Origin: DAOUBA01 sp034432855
GTDB taxonomy: Bacteria > Chloroflexota > Anaerolineae > B4-G1
Direction of reading: 5' to 3'
NCBI GenBank assembly: GCA_034432855.1
Contig: DAOUBA010000128.1
Coordinates: forward strand, 1-9,837
DNA length: 9,837 nt
The notes under the pieces are model-generated. The model ran no database searches and had not been told where the DNA came from. It saw only the letters and a program-made list of their open reading frames with translations. Made by a program: the position numbers and the translations under genes. This document shows, piece by piece, positions 1-6,363 of the stretch (positions are counted from its first letter, which is position 1; each line of letters begins with the position of its first letter).

Positions 1-203
1 CCCAGGAGGATCGCCGCCAGCGCGTGGCTCAGTTCGTGCAGAAGGATGCCCGGCAAGAGCGGCAGCGCGTAGAGGACCACTGCGATTTCGGGGTCGCCAG
101 TCAGAAGTAACATGACCCCTTGCAGGTGGCGGTGAATCCAGCGCTCGATCAAGAGCAGGAGGGCGAGCGCTGCGCCAAGCCAGAGGAGCGAACCCCAGTT
201 CAT
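1..203 (-). CDS. Membrane zinc metalloprotease, M50-like (5' part only)
   Basis: This is the N-terminal 67 codons of a gene that continues beyond the left edge. The peptide starts with a hydrophobic segment (about residues 5-19), has a short charged stretch with several Arg and His, then a second hydrophobic segment (about 40-55) leading straight into HELSH at residues 56-60. HExxH embedded in a membrane segment is the zinc-binding and catalytic signature of site-2-protease-like (M50) peptidases, in which the two His bind zinc and the Glu activates water. The rest of the protein, including the third zinc ligand, is not visible, so neither the substrate nor the subfamily can be named. The ATG at 203 has a weak GAGAG just upstream. 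It lies 73 nt beyond the tpiA stop on the same strand, behind the hairpin at 232-272, so it may be the last gene of the glycolytic cluster or have its own promoter. Confidence 0.68.
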   Translation of the reverse strand, partial: MNWGSLLWLGAALALLLLIERWIHRHLQGVMLLLTGDPEIAVVLYALPLLPGILLHELSHALAAILL

Positions 204-231
204 CTCTCGGAAAGGCAGGACGAGGGGATAA

Positions 232-272
232 GGAGACAAGGGGACAAGGAGAACCTCTTTGCCCTTGTCTCC
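232..272 (-). repeat. Intergenic hairpin after tpiA (terminator-like, heptad repeat)
   Basis: A perfect 11-bp inverted repeat, GGAGACAAGGG at 232-242 against CCCTTGTCTCC at 262-272, encloses a 19-nt loop. It begins 4 nt after the tpiA stop codon on the minus strand. There is no clean U-tract, so it may be an attenuator, an RNA-stabilising 3' end or a dispersed repeat rather than a strong intrinsic terminator. The arms are built from repeated GACAAGG-like units about 7 nt apart, and the core AGACAAGG / CCTTGTCT is shared with the hairpin at 8348-8386. Confidence 0.6.
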
Positions 273-276
273 GTGT

Positions 277-1047
277 CTATGTGTTCTTTGCTTTCAGGGA
301 CTCTTGCACGATTGCCACAAAATCGGCGGCTTTGAGGCTGGCCCCGCCGACCAGCGCGCCGTCTATCTCCGGCTGCTCCATGAATTCGGCGATGTTATCC
401 GGCTTGACGCTTCCGCCGTACTGGATACGTATCGCCTGAGCAACCTCGTCGTCGTAGAGCGCCGCGAGCGTCCCTCGCACCGTCCCACCGATGATGCGGT
501 TGGCGTCGTCCCCGGTGGCAGCCAGTCCGGTGCCGATGGCCCAGATCGGCTCGTAGGCGATGGTGATGAGGCGGACCTGCTCGGGGGGGATGCCGGCGAG
601 GTCGGCACGCACCTGCCCGCCGACGAAGGCTTCGGTCTCTCCGGCCCGGTTCTGTTCGAGGCTCTCGCCCACGCACAGGATGGGCTTGAGCCCGTGCGCC
701 AGCGCGGCGTGTAATTTCTTGTTCACCCGCTCATCGGTCTCGCCAAAGTGCTGGCGGCGCTCCGAGTGGCCGATGATGACGTAATCGCACAGGCCGCGGA
801 GCATCAGCGGGCTGACCTCTCCGGTGAACGCGCCTTCGTCCTTCCAGTGCACGTTCTGCGCGCCCAGCCGGATGGTGGAGCCGGCCAGCGCCTGGCGCAC
901 GGCGGCCAACGCCGTAAACGGCGGGCAGACGGCCACGTCGCAGCCTTCCAGCCCATCCAAGGCCTCGCGCAGTTCGCGCACCAGTGTCACGGCCTCTTCG
1001 ATGGTTTTATACATTTTCCAGTTGCCGGCGATGAAGGGGGTACGCAT
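277..1047 (-). CDS. tpiA: Triose-phosphate isomerase
   Basis: Interconverts dihydroxyacetone phosphate and glyceraldehyde 3-phosphate in the cytoplasm. The 256-residue product has the usual bacterial TPI length. Visible landmarks are the N-terminal GNWKMYK with Asn9 and Lys11 of the active site, the electrophile His94 in IIGHSERR, the catalytic base Glu166 in AYEPIWAIGTG (this segment also begins flexible loop 6), and the YGGSV phosphate-binding segment near the C-terminus. The ATG at 1047 is chosen because the protein then starts right before the conserved beta-1 strand and has GAGGAG 4 nt upstream; a longer in-frame reading would run back into pgk. It lies 25 nt downstream of pgk on the same strand, so the two are almost certainly cotranscribed. 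All catalytic residues are present and the enzyme should be functional. Confidence 0.97.
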   Translation of the reverse strand: MRTPFIAGNWKMYKTIEEAVTLVRELREALDGLEGCDVAVCPPFTALAAVRQALAGSTIRLGAQNVHWKDEGAFTGEVSPLMLRGLCDYVIIGHSERRQHFGETDERVNKKLHAALAHGLKPILCVGESLEQNRAGETEAFVGGQVRADLAGIPPEQVRLITIAYEPIWAIGTGLAATGDDANRIIGGTVRGTLAALYDDEVAQAIRIQYGGSVKPDNIAEFMEQPEIDGALVGGASLKAADFVAIVQESLKAKNT

Positions 1048-1072
1048 TGTGCTCCTCGTGGAATCCAGGGGG

Positions 1073-2248
1073 TCATTTATCCTGCAATGCGGCCACGCCG
1101 GGCAGGACTTTGCCTTCGAGGAACTCGAGGCTGGCACCGCCGCCGGTGGAGACGTGGCTCATCTTGTCGGCCACGCCGGCCTTCTTGACCGCCGAGGCGG
1201 AATCGCCGCCACCGATGATCGTCGTGGCATCCAGTTCGGCCAGCGCTCGGGCGATGGCAAAGGTGCCTTCGGCGAATTTGGGCATCTCGAACACGCCCAT
1301 CGGCCCGTTCCATGCCACCGTCTTGGCGCCTGCCAACGCCGACTTGAAGGTGTCCACCGTCTTGGGGCCGATGTCGAGGATACGCCAGCCGGCGGGTACC
1401 TCGTTGGGGGCGACGACGCGGGTATTGGCGTTGTTGTCGAAGGCGTCGGCGATCACCACATCTACCGGCAGCACCAGACGACTCCCCCCGCTTTCCAGGA
1501 GCGATTTAGCCGTTGGCACGGCCTCATCTTCGACCAGACTGTCGCCGGTGGCAAAGCCCATCGCCTTGAAGAAGGTGTTGGCCATCCCGCCGCCAATCAG
1601 CAGCCGGTCGCATTTCTTGAGCAGGTTCTCGATGACGCCGACTTTGTCGGAGATCTTGGCCCCGCCCAGGATGGCGACATAGGGGCGCTCCGGGTTCTCG
1701 GTGGCCTTGCTCAGGAACTCGATCTCCTTCTCCATCAGGAAGCCGGCCACGGCGGGGAGGTAGTGTGCCACCCCTTCGGTCGAGGATTGTGCACGGTGTG
1801 CCGTGCCAAAGGCGTCGTTGACAAAGACCTCGCCCAATTTCGCCAGTTTCTGGGAGATTTCGGGGTCATTCTTCGTCTCGGCCTTGTAGAAGCGCACGTT
1901 CTCCAGCAGCATGACCTCGCCGGGCTGGAGCGCAGCGGCCATGGCCTCGACTTCTGGCCCGATGCAATCGGGGGCGAACTTGACCGGCCTGCCCAAGAGT
2001 TCGCTCAGGCGGTCGGCCGCCGGCTTGAGGCTGAACTCGGCCTCGTACCCGGTCCCGGCGGGCCGGCCCAGGTGCGACATCAGGATCAGCGCCGCGCCCT
2101 GATCCAGGATGTACTGGATGGTGGGCAGGGTGGCGCGGATGCGCTTGTCGTCGCTGATGGCGCCGTTCTGGATCGGCACGTTATAATCCACACGCATCAG
2201 CACGCGCTTGCCTTTCAGGTCTACGTCACGGATCGTTCTCTTGTTCAT
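1073..2248 (-). CDS. pgk: Phosphoglycerate kinase
   Basis: Transfers phosphate between 1,3-bisphosphoglycerate and ADP, the first ATP-yielding step of lower glycolysis, reversible in gluconeogenesis. The 391-residue product shows RVDYNVP near residue 19 (Asp21 and Asn23 contact 3-phosphoglycerate), SHLGRP around residue 58 (His59, Arg62), ENVRF near 116, the NDAFGTAHR segment around 144-152, GGAKISDK around 195-202, and the nucleotide-binding GGGDSASAV near 347, followed by STGGGASLEFLEG. The start is ambiguous: ATG 2248 gives the family-typical N-terminus MNKRTIRDVD with GAGGAG 10 nt upstream, while ATG 2254 adds two residues and has the same GAGGAG 4 nt upstream. The start lies inside the 3' end of the MNT-HEPN gene (23-nt overlap), which suggests translational coupling. 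tpiA follows 25 nt downstream. Confidence 0.97.
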   Translation of the reverse strand: MNKRTIRDVDLKGKRVLMRVDYNVPIQNGAISDDKRIRATLPTIQYILDQGAALILMSHLGRPAGTGYEAEFSLKPAADRLSELLGRPVKFAPDCIGPEVEAMAAALQPGEVMLLENVRFYKAETKNDPEISQKLAKLGEVFVNDAFGTAHRAQSSTEGVAHYLPAVAGFLMEKEIEFLSKATENPERPYVAILGGAKISDKVGVIENLLKKCDRLLIGGGMANTFFKAMGFATGDSLVEDEAVPTAKSLLESGGSRLVLPVDVVIADAFDNNANTRVVAPNEVPAGWRILDIGPKTVDTFKSALAGAKTVAWNGPMGVFEMPKFAEGTFAIARALAELDATTIIGGGDSASAVKKAGVADKMSHVSTGGGASLEFLEGKVLPGVAALQDK

Positions 2249-3047
2249 TTTCATCCGTCTCCTCAATCAAGTATTGTCGCAAATGTTCATGCATTTCACG
2301 GGCTAAAGAGATCGTTTCCTCGGCCATTTCCTCGGTAATGGTTGCCTCGTACACGTAACGAGCATCGTGGCGACAGCCTAGGGCGACGTTGAGACGACGG
2401 CCTAGTGAGGGGGCAAAGCGTTGTTCTTCGAGGATGTACAACTGGCTGAACTTTTGGACGACACTGCCATGTTGGGTGGGCATCCGTTCCAACTTGCCGA
2501 CCAGAAACGCTTTGGCGCACAGTTCTGCTGCGTTGTAGGCGATGTCTACTGCCACGCGCCATTCCCTGTCAGCCAACAGCTTTTCCGCCACTCGCAGATG
2601 CTCTTCGGCCAGGAAGTACAGGTTCTGCGCAGTACGGAGTTGAAAGGTTTTCGGGGCCATTTCATACACTTCCTTCCCACTGCGTATGACTTCGGATATG
2701 AAGTAGCTGTCCCGTATCTGCCATCTGCTCAGGCCATACACGATCGGCTGAAGGAACTCGCCCGTCTCCAGCATTGTCTCGTAAGCCAGATCGGCACATT
2801 GGGTGCTTAATTCCTTCAGGTCACGTAGCCCCACGACCAGCACATCCACGTCGCTATCCGGCTCCGGGTCGCCCCAGGCCACGCTGCCGAAGAGCACGAC
2901 TTTGGCAACCTGCGCCCGCGCCGGACTGTTGAGCAGCGCCTCCAAAAAGTGCTGTAAGGCCAGCAACTTTAGGTAGTGCGTCTCGCTCTTGGCTTGCAGT
3001 TCGTTGCCGTTTATGCGCACCGCTGGCCAAGTCTGCTCACCGGTCAT
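2226..3047 (-). CDS. Fused nucleotidyltransferase (MNT) - HEPN domain protein
   Basis: A 273-residue two-domain protein. Residues about 45-125 form a minimal nucleotidyltransferase domain with the pol-beta-type signature LFGS(x)8-11DxD: Gly54-Ser55 and Asp66/Asp68, the usual metal-binding pair. Residues about 135-262 resemble a HEPN domain, with the helix AEEHLRVAEKLLADREW, the NAAELCAKAFLV helix typical of the family, and a late RHDARYVYE element. MNT and HEPN proteins usually occur as separate adjacent genes, and some pairs are toxin-antitoxin systems in which the MNT partner adenylylates the HEPN RNase; here they are one polypeptide. I see no R-x4-6-H RNase motif in its usual late-helix position, so RNase activity is doubtful and a non-toxic nucleotidyl-transfer role is equally possible. 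The tail is very acidic. The gene sits between gap and pgk, overlaps pgk by 23 nt, has no clear Shine-Dalgarno sequence, and looks slightly less GC-rich than its neighbours by eye. The target is unknown. Confidence 0.82.
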   Translation of the reverse strand: MTGEQTWPAVRINGNELQAKSETHYLKLLALQHFLEALLNSPARAQVAKVVLFGSVAWGDPEPDSDVDVLVVGLRDLKELSTQCADLAYETMLETGEFLQPIVYGLSRWQIRDSYFISEVIRSGKEVYEMAPKTFQLRTAQNLYFLAEEHLRVAEKLLADREWRVAVDIAYNAAELCAKAFLVGKLERMPTQHGSVVQKFSQLYILEEQRFAPSLGRRLNVALGCRHDARYVYEATITEEMAEETISLAREMHEHLRQYLIEETDENEQENDP

Positions 3048-3087
3048 CGCTGCTTGCCCATTCCTGAGGTCTGGGTCAGCAATTGGT

Positions 3088-3120
3088 GATTAGGGACTGG
3101 TCAAGTCCCAGTCCCTAATC
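3088..3120 (-). repeat. Perfect 13-bp hairpin directly after gap stop codon
   Basis: GATTAGGGACTGG at 3088-3100 pairs perfectly with CCAGTCCCTAATC at 3108-3120 across a 7-nt loop. On the minus strand it starts one nucleotide after the gap TAG. No U-tract follows, so it may protect the gap mRNA 3' end or attenuate transcription into the MNT-HEPN, pgk and tpiA genes rather than fully stop it. The arms again consist of near-7-nt units (AGTCCCA, GTCCCTA, ATCCCTA). Confidence 0.7.
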
Positions 3121-3121
3121 C

Positions 3122-4177
3122 CTAGAGTTTGCTCGCGATCAGGTTCGCCAGATCGGCGGTGCGGACACTGTAGCCCCATTCGTTATCGTACCAGGCGACG
3201 ACCTTGATAAAATCGCTCTTGTCTTTGCCCAGCACCGACGTGAATGGGAGATCCACCAGCGAACTGTGGGGGTCGCCCTTGAAGTCAACGCTTACCAACG
3301 GCTCATCCACAGCCGCCAGGATGCCCTTGAGCGGGCCGGCGGCGGCGTCGCGGAAGGCCTGGCGCAGTTCCTCGGTAGTGGTGGGGATTTCGATCTGCGC
3401 GGTAAAGTCCACCACAGAGACGGTGGGGGTGGGGACGCGCAGCGCGTAGCCATCGAACTTGCCCTTGAGGTCGGGGATGACCAGCGCGACGGCCTTGGCC
3501 GCGCCGGTGGTGGTGGGGATGATGCTCAGGGCGGCGGCGCGGGCGCGGCGCAGGTCGCTGTGGGGCAGGTCGAGAATCTTTTGATCGTTGGTGTAGGCGT
3601 GGATGGTGGTCATCAGGCCGCGCATGATCTTGAATTTGTCGTGCACGACCTTTGCCGCCGGGGCCAGACAGTTGGTGGTGCAGGAGGCATTCGAGATGAC
3701 GTGGTGGCTGGCCGGGTCGTACATATGGTCGTTCACGCCCATCACAATCGTGATGTCCTCTTCCTGTGCCGGAGCGGAGATGATGACTTTTTTGGCGCCG
3801 CCTTTGGTGATGTGGTTCTCGGCGCCTTTGGTCTGCCGGCCCTTCTTGTCCACGCCGTCCTTCTTGACGGTGAACAGGCCGGTGGACTCGACGACGATCT
3901 CCACTCCCAGGTCGGCCCACGGGATGTTGCCGGGGTCGGTCTCTTTGAACACCTTGAGGGTCTTGCCGTCCACGATCAGGACGCCATCGCCCACTTCCAC
4001 GGTGCCATTGAAGCGGCCATAGTTGGAGTCGTACTTGAGCAGGTGTGCCATCGTCTTCAGATCGCCGATGTCGTTGAAGGCGACGACTTCCAACGTGTCG
4101 GGGTAGTAATCCCGAATCGCCTTGAGCACCTGCCGGCCGATGCGGCCAAATCCGTTGATACCGATTTTTACTGCCAT
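3122..4177 (-). CDS. gap: Glyceraldehyde-3-phosphate dehydrogenase (NAD-type)
   Basis: Oxidatively phosphorylates glyceraldehyde 3-phosphate to 1,3-bisphosphoglycerate, reversibly, in the cytoplasm. The 351-residue product begins with the Rossmann motif KIGINGFGRIGR; the acidic residue in FND (Asp36) points to NAD rather than NADP. The nucleophile is Cys166 in SNASCTTNCLAP and the base is His193 in TIHAYT; SLVDLPFTSV and WYDNEWGY close the C-terminal half. A short Lys-rich insertion at about 105-122, before the beta strand KKVIISAPA, makes it slightly longer than the usual 330-340 residues. ATG 4177 is preferred over an in-frame ATG at 4198 because AAGGAG lies 7 nt before 4177, inside the would-be longer reading frame. 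It lies 93 nt after yvcK and is followed by a perfect hairpin, which could set its transcript level apart from pgk and tpiA. Confidence 0.97.
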   Translation of the reverse strand: MAVKIGINGFGRIGRQVLKAIRDYYPDTLEVVAFNDIGDLKTMAHLLKYDSNYGRFNGTVEVGDGVLIVDGKTLKVFKETDPGNIPWADLGVEIVVESTGLFTVKKDGVDKKGRQTKGAENHITKGGAKKVIISAPAQEEDITIVMGVNDHMYDPASHHVISNASCTTNCLAPAAKVVHDKFKIMRGLMTTIHAYTNDQKILDLPHSDLRRARAAALSIIPTTTGAAKAVALVIPDLKGKFDGYALRVPTPTVSVVDFTAQIEIPTTTEELRQAFRDAAAGPLKGILAAVDEPLVSVDFKGDPHSSLVDLPFTSVLGKDKSDFIKVVAWYDNEWGYSVRTADLANLIASKL

Positions 4178-4241
4178 TGTTTTGCTCCTTTCATACATAG
4201 GGTTTGCAGAGTCTTTGTGATGAGCAAGTTCTCCTATATCA

Positions 4242-4251
4242 GCACATGTGC
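4242..4251. promoter_or_regulatory. 10-bp palindrome in the gap upstream region (possible operator)
   Basis: GCACATGTGC is a perfect palindrome in the 93-nt gap between yvcK and gap, about 65 nt upstream of the gap ATG. I see no convincing -35/-10 pair here, so gap may be read from the yvcK promoter, with this site acting as an operator or being a chance palindrome. Its GCAC...GTGC halves resemble the half-sites in front of the DeoR-family gene, but the resemblance is short. Confidence 0.25.
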
Positions 4252-4270
4252 CGGTGTAACAGGCAATATC

Positions 4271-5551
4271 TCAGTGTTCTTCGCTTAACCGGATAAGCAT
4301 GCGTGCCAATTTCTTGCTGTCGTGCCTCCAGGGCTGGGAAGGGTCAATTAGATCGGCAGTGATGACGCGGTAATGCATATGGGGTGGAAACTCGGGCTGT
4401 ACCAGTGTAGTCCCATTCGATGCCTGAAAATCTATATTCAGATTGTCGTTAGCCAACACTACCGGGAAGAGACTGCGTCCCACATGTGCTTCCAGTGCGG
4501 CGACGTGATCGCCTGCGGTATACCCCTCCGTCTCTCCGCGCTGTGTGGCGACGTTGCATACGTACACTTTAAGAGCGCGGCTGGCAGCGATGGCCTTCGC
4601 AATATCCGGCACGAGCAAATTGGGGAGAACGCTCGTGTAGAGGCTCCCCGGCCCGGCCACGATCAGGTCCGCATCCAACAGCGCGCGGACTGCACCGGGG
4701 TAGGCCGGCGCGCCATCCGGCTCCAGGTAGACCCGCTCGATGTCCCCGCCGACTCTTGGGATATGCGATTCGCCGCTCACCCGGCTGAGGCCCGTCTCGT
4801 CGCGTAGGTCGGCCATTAGCGTCACGTCGTGCAACGTACTGGGGACCACCTGCCCCTGGATCGCCAGTACCCTACTCGATTCCAGGATTGCCCGCTCACA
4901 ACTGCCCGTGACTTCCGCCATTGCGGTGATGAACAGGTTCCCAAAACTGTGGCCGTCGAGCCCGGCGCCGTTTCCGAAGCGATATTGGAACAGTTGCGTC
5001 ATCAGGGCCTCGTCGTCGGCGAGCGCCGCGATGCAGTTGCGCAGGTCGCCCGGGGGCAACACGCCCAGTTCCCGTCGCAGCCGTCCCGAACTCCCGCCGT
5101 CATCGGCGACGGTGACGATGGCGGTGATGTTGGACGTGTAACGCTTGAGTCCGCGCAAGAGCACAGAGAGGCCATGCCCTCCGCCGATGGCGACCACCTT
5201 TGGGCCCCGCCCGCGTCGGCGGTAGTGATACACGGCATTTGCTACCGTTTCAGGATCGCTCGCTACGAAGGGCGCCAGCAACGTCCGATTGAGCCTGGTG
5301 AGAGCAATGACGATAGCGGTCAGACCAAGCACACCAAATAGCCCAGCCCGTAATCCGCGTGGAATGAATTGTAAAGTTGCGTCATAAAAGGCGGTCGGCA
5401 ATGGGTACAACTGCCGAAGTAGAGAACCGAAGCCCAGGGTCAATAGCGTGATACCACACGCCAGAAGCAGTATCCAACGTTTGACCCCCATGCCGGGGGT
5501 CAGCCACTTGAGTGTGGCCCGTATCCGCTTGCGAAGTTTCATGACCCGCAT
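4271..5551 (-). CDS. yvcK: YvcK/CofD-like protein with N-terminal membrane anchor
   Basis: A 426-residue member of the YvcK (gluconeogenesis factor, UPF0052) family. Residues about 25-45 and 67-87 are two hydrophobic segments that should anchor it in the membrane. The cytoplasmic YvcK domain begins near 117 with KVVAIGGGHGLSVLLRGLK, the nucleotide/UDP-sugar-binding glycine loop, followed by TVADDGGSSGRLR, LPPGDLRNCIAALA, and GHSFGNLFITA further on. In Bacillus subtilis YvcK is required for growth on gluconeogenic carbon and influences cell-wall synthesis; it is related in fold to CofD but is not a coenzyme F420 enzyme. The start is placed at ATG 5551 (alternative ATG 5542) because a promoter lies just upstream at 5588-5616, so a longer frame back to 5653 would not be transcribed. 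There is no clear Shine-Dalgarno sequence. It is the first gene of the minus-strand block and directly precedes gap, matching a role in central carbon control. Confidence 0.9.
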   Translation of the reverse strand: MRVMKLRKRIRATLKWLTPGMGVKRWILLLACGITLLTLGFGSLLRQLYPLPTAFYDATLQFIPRGLRAGLFGVLGLTAIVIALTRLNRTLLAPFVASDPETVANAVYHYRRRGRGPKVVAIGGGHGLSVLLRGLKRYTSNITAIVTVADDGGSSGRLRRELGVLPPGDLRNCIAALADDEALMTQLFQYRFGNGAGLDGHSFGNLFITAMAEVTGSCERAILESSRVLAIQGQVVPSTLHDVTLMADLRDETGLSRVSGESHIPRVGGDIERVYLEPDGAPAYPGAVRALLDADLIVAGPGSLYTSVLPNLLVPDIAKAIAASRALKVYVCNVATQRGETEGYTAGDHVAALEAHVGRSLFPVVLANDNLNIDFQASNGTTLVQPEFPPHMHYRVITADLIDPSQPWRHDSKKLARMLIRLSEEH

Positions 5552-5587
5552 CGCTGTCTGGGTTGCAGGACTTGCAGCACCAGTGTT

Positions 5588-5616
5588 ATTATAACCGAAC
5601 GTGGCGTAGACGTCAA
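5588..5616 (-). promoter_or_regulatory. Sigma-70-type promoter for yvcK
   Basis: Reading the minus strand, TTGACG (5616-5611), a 17-nt spacer and a perfect TATAAT (5593-5588) form a near-consensus housekeeping promoter. Transcription should begin around 5581, giving a leader of about 30 nt before the ATG at 5551. This placement rules out the upstream TTG-initiated extension of yvcK. Confidence 0.85.
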
Positions 5617-5646
5617 TTTGCCCTTTGCCCGCAAATGACCAATTGC

Positions 5647-5675
5647 TTGACAAAGAGAAAATTATGTGGTAGTCT
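5647..5675 (+). promoter_or_regulatory. Sigma-70-type promoter for the LysW-like gene
   Basis: A perfect TTGACA at 5647-5652, a 17-nt spacer and TAGTCT at 5670-5675 (three of six matches, with the key first A and last T kept). It lies back-to-back with the yvcK promoter, the two -35 boxes being 30 nt apart. It would give a leader of about 110 nt before ATG 5792. That leader contains a small hairpin, TGAGT/ACTCA at 5754-5769, just upstream of the ribosome-binding site. Confidence 0.65.
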
Positions 5676-5791
5676 GGCGAATTGATAATTGGTGTAGCGA
5701 TTCACTTCGCCAACATCGCCAGAGTCTTAGTGAGTGTGATGCGCGTAGCGTGCTGAGTGGTCCTACTCAAATTGATCACCGGAGGTCAAAA

Positions 5792-6001
5792 ATGCCAAAG
5801 ACGTATTGTCCTGCCTGTGATGCGGTCGTGAGCGTAGACAATCCCCGGATGGGTGGCATGGTCACTTGCCGGGAATGTGGCGCAAAACTTGAGATCATCA
5901 GCACAAATCCCTTCGAAGTGGATTTCCCCTTGGAGGAAGATGAGTGGGAGTGGGAGGAGGATGAATGGGAGGATGAATGGGAAGATGAGGAGGACGAGTA
6001 G
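5792..6001 (+). CDS. LysW-like zinc-ribbon carrier protein with acidic EDEW-repeat tail
   Basis: A 69-residue protein. Residues 6-29 hold a four-cysteine zinc ribbon, CPAC ... CREC, followed by GAKLEIISTNPFEVDFPLEED, which matches the architecture of LysW. LysW is the amino-group carrier of the alpha-aminoadipate lysine pathway; its C-terminal Glu is joined to the substrate amino group by a LysX-type ATP-grasp ligase. Classical LysW proteins end in EDWGE. Here the end is instead an acidic/Trp stretch (residues 49-69) with repeated EDEWE units and a final Glu. The DNA shows a 12-bp tandem repeat (5957-5968 and 5969-5980). No lysX, argX or other lysine or arginine genes are present, so a lysine role cannot be asserted. 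GGAGG lies 6 nt before the ATG. Other readings are a stand-alone zinc-ribbon protein or a carrier for another amino compound. Confidence 0.8.
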   Translation: MPKTYCPACDAVVSVDNPRMGGMVTCRECGAKLEIISTNPFEVDFPLEEDEWEWEEDEWEDEWEDEEDE

Positions 6002-6029
6002 AGCCTTCATCCTTCTCTACTCTACTTTC

Positions 6030-6060
6030 CGCTAACTTCGGTTTTTAGCCTCTTTTAGCG
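6030..6060 (+). terminator. Possible weak terminator after the LysW-like gene
   Basis: CGCTAA at 6030-6035 can pair with TTAGCG at 6055-6060, or its GCTAA with the nearer TTAGC at 6045-6049, which overlaps a T5 run at 6042-6046. The stem is short and AU-rich, so termination would be partial; transcripts may read into the structured region that follows. Confidence 0.35.
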
Positions 6061-6068
6061 CTTGGCAC

Positions 6069-6303
6069 TCCCCATATCTGGGATAAACATTTAATAAAGC
6101 ACCACCTATGGGGGTCGGCGCAATTTACCGGAAAAAGTTCTCTAAGCTAACCTGGTTTTCCGGTACAGGGCACCGCGGGCGTGTCAATTTGCCAGGGTTT
6201 CCCAGTGCCACTCTGAGCAGGCTGGGAAGCCGGGCCTTCGGGTGGTTGGGGCTCGGTGACTCTTGAGCAAATGCCTCGTCACTTCGAACGAGGCGTTTTT
6301 GTT
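6069..6303 (+). ncRNA. Candidate structured RNA (unassigned) ending in an intrinsic terminator
   Basis: The gene-free stretch 6002-6411 holds no credible reading frame but can fold into consecutive hairpins: 6069-6076 with 6107-6114 (8 bp, one G-U), 6126-6135 with 6156-6165 (perfect 10 bp, TACCGGAAAA/TTTTCCGGTA), 6169-6173 with 6181-6185, 6196-6205 with 6222-6231 (10 bp, one G-U), 6251-6254 with 6265-6268, and the terminator stem 6273-6294. This layout fits a small non-coding RNA or a riboswitch-like leader with a terminator, but I recognise no known class. No strong promoter is visible at its 5' end, so it may also be a long 3' UTR of the LysW-like gene. The downstream DeoR gene has its own promoter beyond the terminator, which argues against a simple cis-leader for it. 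Confidence 0.45.
6273..6303 (+). terminator. Rho-independent terminator
   Basis: A perfect 7-bp GC-rich stem, GCCTCGT (6273-6279) with ACGAGGC (6288-6294), an 8-nt loop, then GTTTTTGTT. It lies upstream of the DeoR promoter and ends whatever transcript enters from the left. Confidence 0.85.
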
Positions 6304-6363
6304 ATGCCCAAGACGGCGACGACTGCGCGAAGGTGCACGTTTCGATTCCTAATCGTGCAAAAG

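Noticed and set aside
824..2338. Long open frame of 504 codons on the plus strand opposite pgk and tpiA
   Set aside because: It is a codon-bias shadow of GC-rich genes on the other strand: no recognisable domain, low-complexity composition, and it spans the boundary of two well-supported genes.
2294..2488. R-x4-H matches in the HEPN part (RMPTQH and REMHEH)
   Set aside because: They do not lie at the usual late-helix position of the HEPN RNase motif, so they are more likely coincidental.
3266..4288. 340-codon plus-strand frame opposite gap
   Set aside because: Gly/Val/Asp-rich shadow of gap; the opposite strand encodes a complete, unmistakable GAPDH.
5786..6010. Minus-strand frame giving a very hydrophobic small protein opposite the LysW-like gene
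   Set aside because: The Leu/Phe/Pro stretch is simply the reverse complement of the acidic GAG/GAT/TGG repeat tail; the plus strand has the zinc ribbon, a good ribosome-binding site and a promoter.
6191..6300. Resemblance to a cobalamin riboswitch (GCCACT ... CTGGGAAG)
   Set aside because: The conserved B12-box near the 3' end and the GAATCC-type element are missing, and the neighbouring genes have no link to cobalamin.
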